Source: Colwellia sp. MB02u-6 (GTDB lineage: Bacteria > Pseudomonadota > Gammaproteobacteria > Enterobacterales > Alteromonadaceae). Taken from it: a DNA stretch of 64,000 nucleotides. The notes below the pieces were generated by a model, which made no database searches, was not told the DNA's origin, and worked only from the letters and a program-made list of their open reading frames with translations. The translations under genes and the position numbers were made by a program. Of this stretch, positions 15,083 to 22,397 are shown in pieces. The DNA lies in assembly GCF_014077095.1 (NCBI RefSeq), contig NZ_JACGVG010000038.1, positions 1 through 64,000 of the forward strand, written 5' to 3'. Each line of letters begins with the position of its first letter. Within the stretch, counting starts at the first letter, position 1.

Positions 15083-17260
15083 TTAACCTCTTCTCCAGGT
15101 GTGGAATTTCTCTAACCAGCTTAAAACGGTTTCTGGTGCATGGTTACGTTTCCACTCACCTGCTGCGTATTTATTGCCTTCAGCCCACGTTGGGTAGCTG
15201 TGAATCGTGCCTAAAATTTTGTTTAAGCCTAAGCCATGCTTCATTGCTAATACGAACTCAGCGATTAAATCACCAGCATGTTCAGAGACAATAGTGACAC
15301 CCAGTATTTTATCTTTACCTTTTGGTGTGATCACTTTAATAAAACCATTGGCCGCACTGTCAGTAATCGCCCGGTCTAACTCTGCAAAGTCATATCGGGT
15401 AATTTCATAATCGATAGCCTGTTCAATAGCTTCTTGTTCATTAATACCGACACGTGCCACTTCTGGATCAATAAAGGTTGTCCATGGAATAACGCGGTAA
15501 TCGACTTTAAATTTCTTAAAGGTGCCAAATAAGGCATTAACTGCGGCATACCAACCTTGATGTGCGGCAACATGGGTAAATTGATAAGGACCAACAATAT
15601 CTCCTGCGGCAAATATATTAGGGTATAAAGTCTCTAAATATTCATTGGTTTGAATGGTGCGGTTAGTTTCTATACCTAATGTTTCAAGGCCATAACCTTC
15701 TAAGCGAGCAGCGCGGCCAACAGCACATAATAACTGGTCGTATTCAATGGCCATTTCTTCTTCTTGATCTGTACCTTGTTCGTGCTTAAGGTTTTTCACA
15801 ATGATGAATCTTTTACCGTCACGTTGTTCACAACGTAAAGCTTGGTGCGAAGTTAAAATATTCACACCACTTTTTTGTAATGACTGACTAGCAAATTCAG
15901 AGACTTCAAGGTCTTCTCTGATCATGATGCGTTCAGCCATTTCAATTTGTATCACTTGTGAGCCTAAACGAGCGAAACTTTGGGCAAGTTCACTGCCAAT
16001 AGGTCCGCCGCCTAACACCACTAATTTTTTTGGTGCGCTATCAAGTTTGGAAAATTCTGTCCATAAAGTATCACTAGTAACATAACCACTGGTTTCAATA
16101 CCCGGTAGTGGCGGTACAAATGGACGAGCACCCGTGGCAATAACAATACTGCGAGCGGTTAGTGTTTGCGTACTGCCATCGTTAAGTTTAATTTCTACAG
16201 TCCACGGGTTGGTTAGCTTACCGTAACCTTTAATGACTTCAACACCTAAGTCCGTGTAACGTTCAACACTGTCGTGTGGAGCAATATCGGCAATCACTTG
16301 ATGAACACGTGCCATTACTTTCTTAAAAGAAAACTCTGGGGTAGCGTTCTCTAGACCATAGTGTTCACCATGTTTAATTTGATCAACTATTTTTGCACTT
16401 TTAATGATTGCCTTACTTGGAACACAACCATAATTTAAACAGTCGCCGCCCATTTCACCCGCTTCAATTAACGTTACTTTTGCTTTTACAGCCGATGCGA
16501 TATAGCTTGTTACCAAACCACCAGCGCCGGCACCGATAACAATTAAGTTACGATCAAAGCTTTTAGGTTTTTGCCATTTTTTATAGACTTGACGTTGTTT
16601 TATTTTGTTAATGATAGCGTTAGCAATAAGGGGTAAAAGACCGAGTAACACAAAAGAGAAAATAAGCTTAGGTGATAATATACCTGACAAGCTCTCTATT
16701 TCAGCTAATTGCGTACCTGCGTTAACATAAACCATGGTGCCTAAAAACATGCCTATTTGGCTAACCCAATAAAACGTCCAGGCTTTAATACCGGTAACTG
16801 CGATTAATAAATTAACTAAAAAGAAAGGAAAAACAGGCACTAAACGTAAGGTGAACAGATAAAATGCCCCTTCTTTTTTTACACCAGCATCAATGGCTTT
16901 TAAGCGTTCAGGAAATTTAGCCTTAATGGTATCGCGCAGCAGATAACGTGAGACCAAGAAGGCTAATAGTGCACCAAGGCTAGAGGCAAATGAGGCAATA
17001 ACCAAGCCTTGGGCTAAGCCAAACAAAGCGCCTGAAGCCAAGGTTAAAATGGCAGCCCCAGGTAATGACAGCGCAGCGACCAAAACGTAAAGGGTAAAAA
17101 AGCCCCCAATAACCAATAATGGCGATTGTTCGCGCCACTGGCCAAATTGCGCCATTGAAGCTTTTAATCCCTCTAAAGTAAGTAACCTATTGAGATCAAA
17201 ATGAAAAAACAATGCCACCAGTGTAATGGCGATAACGAATAATAGTATCTTCTTAAACAT
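15083..17260 (-). CDS. VTT (TVP38/DedA-like) domain fused to MerA-like pyridine nucleotide-disulfide oxidoreductase
   Basis: A 725-residue two-part protein. Residues ~1-220 form a multi-pass membrane domain of the TVP38/TMEM64 (VTT) type, with the GAAILTLASGALFG and FTLRLVPVFPFFLVN stretches. Residues ~236-725 form a class I flavoprotein reductase: FAD motif GAGAGG (243-248), redox-active pair C274/C279 in GGDCLNYGCVPSK, NAD motif GGGPIGSE and a dimerisation domain with the HSYPTW active-site segment. It resembles mercuric reductase and dihydrolipoamide dehydrogenase but has no N-terminal HMA domain and no C-terminal cysteine pair, so mercury reduction is unlikely. It would reduce an unknown disulfide, quinone or metal complex at the membrane. 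Confidence 0.85.
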   Translation of the reverse strand: MFKKILLFVIAITLVALFFHFDLNRLLTLEGLKASMAQFGQWREQSPLLVIGGFFTLYVLVAALSLPGAAILTLASGALFGLAQGLVIASFASSLGALLAFLVSRYLLRDTIKAKFPERLKAIDAGVKKEGAFYLFTLRLVPVFPFFLVNLLIAVTGIKAWTFYWVSQIGMFLGTMVYVNAGTQLAEIESLSGILSPKLIFSFVLLGLLPLIANAIINKIKQRQVYKKWQKPKSFDRNLIVIGAGAGGLVTSYIASAVKAKVTLIEAGEMGGDCLNYGCVPSKAIIKSAKIVDQIKHGEHYGLENATPEFSFKKVMARVHQVIADIAPHDSVERYTDLGVEVIKGYGKLTNPWTVEIKLNDGSTQTLTARSIVIATGARPFVPPLPGIETSGYVTSDTLWTEFSKLDSAPKKLVVLGGGPIGSELAQSFARLGSQVIQIEMAERIMIREDLEVSEFASQSLQKSGVNILTSHQALRCEQRDGKRFIIVKNLKHEQGTDQEEEMAIEYDQLLCAVGRAARLEGYGLETLGIETNRTIQTNEYLETLYPNIFAAGDIVGPYQFTHVAAHQGWYAAVNALFGTFKKFKVDYRVIPWTTFIDPEVARVGINEQEAIEQAIDYEITRYDFAELDRAITDSAANGFIKVITPKGKDKILGVTIVSEHAGDLIAEFVLAMKHGLGLNKILGTIHSYPTWAEGNKYAAGEWKRNHAPETVLSWLEKFHTWRRG

Positions 17261-17271
17261 AAAAACTGTCC

Positions 17272-19617
17272 TTAAAAACTGTGCTGTATTGTGAACTTAG
17301 CATTAATAGGTAATTCAGGAAAAACCAAGGTTGAACCAAAATATCCGCCTTCAAAGACTGGCCGCCAATTCTTTTGATTCGTGACATTATTGATATCGAA
17401 ACGCAATTTAGTGTGCTCGCCAATTAGGTAACTGGTGTTAAGACCTAAGGTGTATTGATCGCGTATGTTTACGGTTGCTAAAAAATCTAGTGGGTAACTT
17501 GAGGTATATAATGCCGCAAAGCCTGCTTGCCAAGATTCTGTAATATAAAGGCCACCATTAATACTTAATGATTGCTCTGGTATGCCTTGTACACGCCTAT
17601 TAGAACGAGGAAAAGCGGTGAAGTTTGGTGCACCTACGCTAGTACCTTGAATAATGTCAGGACGAGAATTATCAAAGGCATCAGCAATTTGCGACGAACT
17701 TTGACTACTGGCAGAATTGTCATAACGAGCATCAAGATAACTGTAACCTATGTTAAACCAATAGGGCGCAGCATCATAAAACACCTGCAGTTCAACACCT
17801 TTGGTTTTTATGCCGGTGTTACTGCCATCGCGATTACGTAAGCTACGACTTTGATTAAACAATGCTCCGTCAATATACCAAGCGCTGTTGTCGGGTATAT
17901 ATTTAATGCCCACTTCATTTAGCGTGTTTTCAGTAGCAAAGTTCTGTGTATTAATTAAGTTATCAGCGCCTAATGAATTACCACCGGCCATGCTATTTGA
18001 AGTTGCTTCGTTATAACTCGTTGCAGCATAAACAGTTAAATCAGTATTAAGCTTGTAATTAACGCTGGCTTGACCTGAATGTAAGGTTTTATTAATACTA
18101 TCTTGTGCCGCTTTCTGCCCAGTAGGTGCAATAGGATCTCGTGCTTGTACATCATAAAAATCAATACGATAACCAAAGTTTGTTCTTAGACGATCGCTCC
18201 ATTGACTGTCTTGTTGAATAGCAAAGCCCGTTTGCCAGCTGGTAGAGTCGGTAGTATCTGATAACGAATAGTCACCAAGGTTGTCATTATTGACATCATA
18301 CTGACCACCGGGTGAAACAAATACACCGGGGCGCAGCTCTACAAGTCTAGCTTGTTGTTCTACTGTTAGGGGAATGCGGCGGCTCTCAACAGGACCCGTT
18401 AAATCAATAGGGTCGTCAGCTTCGGTGGTAAATTGGCTATAACCTCGCACTTTATTATAACGGACATCAAAGGCGAGAATAGTTTGTTGCTGATTGTTCC
18501 AATCATGACTTAGCTCAAGTCGGTTTTGCGCGGTATCGGCAGCATCTATGATTTCAACAAAGCTATTTTGAGCAATTTCATCACGGGTTAAATGTTGATA
18601 ATAAGTGCTATTTTTTAATTGTGTTTGGCTGCTTAGTTCGTGGGTGTAGATGCTGTGCAATAAAAAAGTGTTAGCTTCGTTTTCATTATCAGGATCGGTT
18701 AATACCGTACTACGGCTAATTTGTACTTGTCCGGTTGGCGAAATTATGGCTCCAGCGCCGGGTATAAGGCTACCATTAGGTTGTACGCCTTGGCCGGTAA
18801 TATATGCGCCGCTGTCGATTAGTGCTTGTGTTGGCCTATTAATGCCAGCATTGTCGGTAAATTCAACTTGGTATAATTCAAGATTAATATCCCACGTGCT
18901 TTGGCTATCAGGCAATAAACGAAAGGCGGCGTAAAAACTGTCACTTTTAAAGCTTGAGTAATCATAAAAACTACCATTATCAATATGCTCAGCGCTGATT
19001 CTAAAACCACTCTCACCTTTAACAATTGGCGCACCTATATCCAGTTGTGCACTGTATTGATCCCATCGCCCAGCAGTCAACTTTACTTTTGCAGCACTTT
19101 TTTCAGTCGATGCGCGTTTAGATTGTAAATTAACAAAACCACCGTTACGTTGGCTACTACCAAATAACACTGGTGGCGCACCTTTTATTACATCTAGCTG
19201 ATCGACAGAATTAAACGAAAGTGGTACACCAAAGCCATTATTTCCTGCTTGGCGACGCATACCATCTTGAAAAAGTTCACCTAATTGACCACGTAAAGTA
19301 GGTAAGCTTGGCGCACCAAAACCACTTGCTGAGTAGCTGTTAGGCGTTACGGCTAAAATATCTTGTAAGTCAGTTATGTTTAATTGTTCCATCATGGCGC
19401 TAGTAATAGGCGTCATAGATCGTGCAATGTCAGCCAAGCCTAAATCATCGCCAAATGGGCCACTGATTTTGGTGTTTTTGGGCGAAAAACCATGATTAAT
19501 AATGCGTTGACCTGCAACTTCAATAACTTCAACATCAGTTTCCTTAGCTTCTTCAGCACTGGCTATTTGAGCGTGAAAAATAAAGTGCATACTAAGGGCT
19601 ATTAAACTGTATTTCAT
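17272..19617 (-). CDS. TonB-dependent outer membrane receptor
   Basis: A 781-residue receptor with a signal peptide (cleavage near QIASA-EE) and a TonB-box-like DVEVIEVAGQR just after it. The plug domain spans about residues 50-170 (DLQDILAVTPN, TLRGQ, QLDVIKGAPPVLFGSSQRNGGFVNL) and is followed by a C-terminal beta-barrel ending in aromatic F. The plug resembles siderophore-type receptors; there is no N-terminal STN signalling domain. It is the first gene of the operon and is followed after 11 bp by the VTT-reductase gene. Together with YnjBCD it could form a full outer- and inner-membrane uptake route; the ligand is unknown. Confidence 0.88.
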   Translation of the reverse strand: MKYSLIALSMHFIFHAQIASAEEAKETDVEVIEVAGQRIINHGFSPKNTKISGPFGDDLGLADIARSMTPITSAMMEQLNITDLQDILAVTPNSYSASGFGAPSLPTLRGQLGELFQDGMRRQAGNNGFGVPLSFNSVDQLDVIKGAPPVLFGSSQRNGGFVNLQSKRASTEKSAAKVKLTAGRWDQYSAQLDIGAPIVKGESGFRISAEHIDNGSFYDYSSFKSDSFYAAFRLLPDSQSTWDINLELYQVEFTDNAGINRPTQALIDSGAYITGQGVQPNGSLIPGAGAIISPTGQVQISRSTVLTDPDNENEANTFLLHSIYTHELSSQTQLKNSTYYQHLTRDEIAQNSFVEIIDAADTAQNRLELSHDWNNQQQTILAFDVRYNKVRGYSQFTTEADDPIDLTGPVESRRIPLTVEQQARLVELRPGVFVSPGGQYDVNNDNLGDYSLSDTTDSTSWQTGFAIQQDSQWSDRLRTNFGYRIDFYDVQARDPIAPTGQKAAQDSINKTLHSGQASVNYKLNTDLTVYAATSYNEATSNSMAGGNSLGADNLINTQNFATENTLNEVGIKYIPDNSAWYIDGALFNQSRSLRNRDGSNTGIKTKGVELQVFYDAAPYWFNIGYSYLDARYDNSASSQSSSQIADAFDNSRPDIIQGTSVGAPNFTAFPRSNRRVQGIPEQSLSINGGLYITESWQAGFAALYTSSYPLDFLATVNIRDQYTLGLNTSYLIGEHTKLRFDINNVTNQKNWRPVFEGGYFGSTLVFPELPINAKFTIQHSF

Positions 19618-19642
19618 TTGAGAGTACCTAATTTTTTGTTAT

Positions 19643-19658
19643 TAATCATGCTTGATTA
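19643..19658. promoter_or_regulatory. Operator-like palindrome upstream of the TonB receptor
   Basis: TAATCA-TGCT-TGATTA, with perfect 6-bp arms, lies 26 bp before the receptor start codon. It could bind a repressor of the eight-gene operon. It is not a recognisable Fur box and no riboswitch fold is evident. Confidence 0.4.
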
Positions 19659-20280
19659 TGAACTTATTAAAAATGTTATGTCAGTCTAGACCGAGATTAA
19701 AAATAATAAATTTCAGGATTTTAATTTACATTGGTTTTTAATCTTAGTCATTAGTCAAAATAGCGTTTTAAAATTTCTTATGGATTGGTTAAAAAAACAT
19801 AAGCTATAAAACGAAGTTAATGTACTAATGAAGGCAATAACGATAGTGAAAATACTGGTAATATTACTCATATTTTTTTAGAGTATTGATGAGATAAATT
19901 GAAAGAGCTGTAGTTGATGTTAAAAATTTGCTGGTAGTTAACCAATTTATAGTTTTGAGGATTTGAATATAAACAAGACTTACTCGAGTAAAAACTAAAA
20001 ATATGCATTAATCTTTGTGTTCATCAGCAGTGTGAGCTTGATTGGTGTTAAAGTAGGAGGCAATATTATTTTTTCTTCTTATTATTATCTACGTAAGGGG
20101 TAATAAGATGATGAGTTAGCGTTAGTTTGAATATTTTTATTAATAAAGTCTGCGCTAGACTTATGCATCTCCTTCAATATATGCTTTTGATCTTAATAAA
20201 TATACAGCCAAACCATCAAAAGTAGCAAAATTATACTTATTGAAGTAGCTTGGCTATAGGCATACATTTCGTTGCTAATT
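19659..20280. other. Intergenic region, no gene recognised
   Basis: About 620 bp of AT-rich sequence between the receptor operon and the OmpA gene terminator. It must contain the operon promoter. I see no supported ORF, no cobalamin or thiamine riboswitch core and no repeats. Confidence 0.5.
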
Positions 20281-20314
20281 TGAGAACAAAGTGATTAAAA
20301 TAACTTTGTTCTCA
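20281..20314 (-). terminator. Hairpin after the OmpA-like gene
   Basis: Perfect 12-bp arms TGAGAACAAAGT and ACTTTGTTCTCA with a 10-nt loop lie 16 bp past the stop. The T-tract is poor, so termination strength is uncertain. Confidence 0.65.
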
Positions 20315-20329
20315 GTCATAAGCGAATAA

Positions 20330-21376
20330 CTAGTCTTTAGTGACGACTTCTTTTACGCTTGTGGCGACTTTTGCAACTACACGACGATTTAACTTATGGG
20401 CAGCAATGTTATTATCTGTTGATAATAATTGAGTTTGACCATAGCCTTTAGTCGTTAATCGACTAGCGTCAATATTGAATTTGTTTACCAGGATGCTTTT
20501 TACTGATTCTGCACGTTTTTTCGACATCATTAAGTTATAGTCGGTAGTACCGGTAATCGAAGTGTGTCCTTCAATCTCAACTGAAGTATTAGTATATTCT
20601 TTCATGAAATCAGCTAATCTTTGAATATCATCGACTAATGCAGGCTCAACAATAGAGCTGTTATGAGCAAAGGCAATATTAAGCTTAATTTCAACCGCCT
20701 GTTCTGAATATAAAGTACAGCCCATAGAATCGACTTTTACGGTCACAGGTGTGTCAGCACAGCGATCAATGTTGTCGCTAACACCATCGTTATCACTGTC
20801 TACAACTTTTGCTACAACAGCTGATACTGCTGCTAGTGTAGGTTTGATACTTACCGCTGCTTGCTTAACATCGCCAAAGGCATATTTAAGGCCTAATTTT
20901 AAACTTTGATCGATATAACCATAATCAACATCTTTATAAATAGCGGCTTCACTGTAAAAAGATAAACGGTCGTTAACCTCAAAGCTGTAACCGGCACCAA
21001 CATTTAATGCATTGTAGCTTTTCGCGTTACTAAAGCGTTTCACGCCAGCAAACATATACAAATCGCTATCTTCTAGTTTGTAAATAGCGTCAACGCCTCC
21101 ACGAATGCCATAATCTTTATCTGTACCGTTATCTATGTCATAGCGAGTTCCTGCAATTTCAAAGCGCACATTCCAGTAGTCATTAATAATTTTTTGTAAA
21201 TCGATACCGATAGATTTACCGGCCTCAATTTGGTACCAATCCATTATTGCTTCTTTGTTACTACTCGATTTTATATAATCGCCAAAGACGCCAAGTTCCC
21301 ATGTTTTATCAATAGTTTCAGCAGTTAGTGGTGAGCTGATAAGGGCTGCGAGTAGAGAGATTTTAAATGCTTTCAT
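20330..21376 (-). CDS. OmpA family outer membrane protein
   Basis: A 348-residue protein in three parts. After a signal peptide (cleavage near SSPLTA), an eight-stranded barrel-like domain runs to about residue 180. A short thrombospondin type 3-like calcium motif DSDNDGVSDNIDRCADTP follows. The C-terminal OmpA domain (~225-340) binds peptidoglycan, with the helix-strand pattern DIQRLADFMKE, EIEGHTSITG, NLMMSKKRAESVKSIL and LNRRVV. It anchors the outer membrane to the wall. It is monocistronic, ending in its own hairpin. Confidence 0.9.
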   Translation of the reverse strand: MKAFKISLLAALISSPLTAETIDKTWELGVFGDYIKSSSNKEAIMDWYQIEAGKSIGIDLQKIINDYWNVRFEIAGTRYDIDNGTDKDYGIRGGVDAIYKLEDSDLYMFAGVKRFSNAKSYNALNVGAGYSFEVNDRLSFYSEAAIYKDVDYGYIDQSLKLGLKYAFGDVKQAAVSIKPTLAAVSAVVAKVVDSDNDGVSDNIDRCADTPVTVKVDSMGCTLYSEQAVEIKLNIAFAHNSSIVEPALVDDIQRLADFMKEYTNTSVEIEGHTSITGTTDYNLMMSKKRAESVKSILVNKFNIDASRLTTKGYGQTQLLSTDNNIAAHKLNRRVVAKVATSVKEVVTKD

Positions 21377-21740
21377 TGGTAATTCCTTGTTTAGGTCTAA
21401 ATAATATTAATAAATTTTTTTGTATAACGAAGATAATTAAAGAAAGTCATAAATTAATTTATCAGCTAAGTTTCTAATATGCATTTTGACAATTATTTTT
21501 ATAAAACGCTACATATTACCTCTTTTATTTTGATTAAGACCAACTGAGAATATTGATATATTTTAGTCGTAAGGAATTAATTCTATTGAGAACTAGCAAA
21601 GAACTAGCTAGAGCTAAGTTGTAAATGATAATTGAAAATAGAAACAGGGTGTTTTTTGATGTTACAGGCGTCTGTTAGCTAGATTAAGCTAAAGTTGAGA
21701 GTGCTGAATGGAGTTTGATTTAGTTGAGCTGAGGTTAAAG
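21377..21740. other. Intergenic region upstream of the OmpA-like gene
   Basis: About 360 bp with no supported ORF. It presumably carries the promoter for the OmpA-like gene; no clear consensus elements or repeats were identified. Confidence 0.45.
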
Positions 21741-21765
21741 AAGAGGGACTTATTTTACCCCTCTT
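21741..21765 (-). terminator. Terminator-like hairpin after ydbL
   Basis: AAGAGGG and CCCTCTT pair around an 11-nt loop, 45 bp past the ydbL stop; the minus strand then reads TCTTTAA. Moderate support. Confidence 0.55.
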
Positions 21766-21809
21766 TATATTGCTATTGTTTTGACTTTGTGGACAATTTT
21801 GTTACAAGG

Positions 21810-22199
21810 TTATTTTTTTATCCACTGCCCAGCAGCATTTTGAATAAAATAGCCGGGCTGAGTTTTATTTAAGGCTTTTTCAGCGGCTAGTGCGGTGACT
21901 TGCGCCATGGTGATGTTATTTTTACGCGCTAGGTTAAGGTAAATGTTTTTACGCTTTTCGTTAACACTTGCAACTAAGCTTCGCGCTTCGGCGTTCTCTA
22001 CCACTAGGCCTAGGTAACCGTTTTGCATTTCTCCAATCAAACCTTGTTGCTTGGCGTCATCTAGTGAAATAGCCCATGCGGAAAATGTCAAAGTTACAGC
22101 TAGCAGCGCACACATTAATTTTTTAACTATGTTGTTGGTCATGTTATTAGATTGTTTACTAGTAAATTTACTCGTTAATCTATTAGATAAGTTATTCAT
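21810..22199 (-). CDS. ydbL: YdbL family (DUF1318) periplasmic protein
   Basis: A 129-residue protein whose mature part (from ISLDDAKQQGLIGEM) matches YdbL, ending QPGYFIQNAAGQWIKK. AAGGAG lies at the right distance before the first ATG, which supports this start and an N-terminal extension before the signal peptide (KKLMCALLAVTLTFSAWA). In E. coli, ydbH-ynbE-ydbL forms an operon for phospholipid transport to the outer membrane, with YdbL acting as an accessory to YdbH-YnbE. The same order is kept here. Confidence 0.88.
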   Translation of the reverse strand: MNNLSNRLTSKFTSKQSNNMTNNIVKKLMCALLAVTLTFSAWAISLDDAKQQGLIGEMQNGYLGLVVENAEARSLVASVNEKRKNIYLNLARKNNITMAQVTALAAEKALNKTQPGYFIQNAAGQWIKK

Positions 22200-22208
22200 A
22201 ATTGCTCC

Positions 22209-22397
22209 TTAAAATACGTCACTATCAGCACTAAAAATTTCATCAAGTTGTTTGTCGACTTTTACCCTGATTTCATGATCAATTTTTAAATTTAAATTAA
22301 TCGTGATCGGTTCTTTGGCGCTAACTTCTATTTTATGTGTACAGCCACTGATTATAAAAAGAGCTAACACCGTGGTTAGTATTTTATTCATACTCAC
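22209..22397 (-). CDS. ynbE: YnbE family lipoprotein
   Basis: A 62-residue lipoprotein with lipobox FIISGC, so acylation is expected at C19. The mature part (KEPITINLNLKIDHEIRVKVD) is typical of YnbE. YnbE forms beta-stacking multimers and contacts the C-terminus of YdbH at the outer membrane. Its start overlaps the ydbH stop by 4 bp (22394-22397). Confidence 0.9.
   Translation of the reverse strand: MSMNKILTTVLALFIISGCTHKIEVSAKEPITINLNLKIDHEIRVKVDKQLDEIFSADSDVF

Noticed and set aside
15083-17260. Mercuric reductase assignment
   Set aside because: No HMA domain and no C-terminal cysteine pair; only the generic reductase core is shared.
19659-20280. Riboswitch in front of the TonB receptor
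   Set aside because: No cobalamin or thiamine core elements were found; only a short palindrome is visible.
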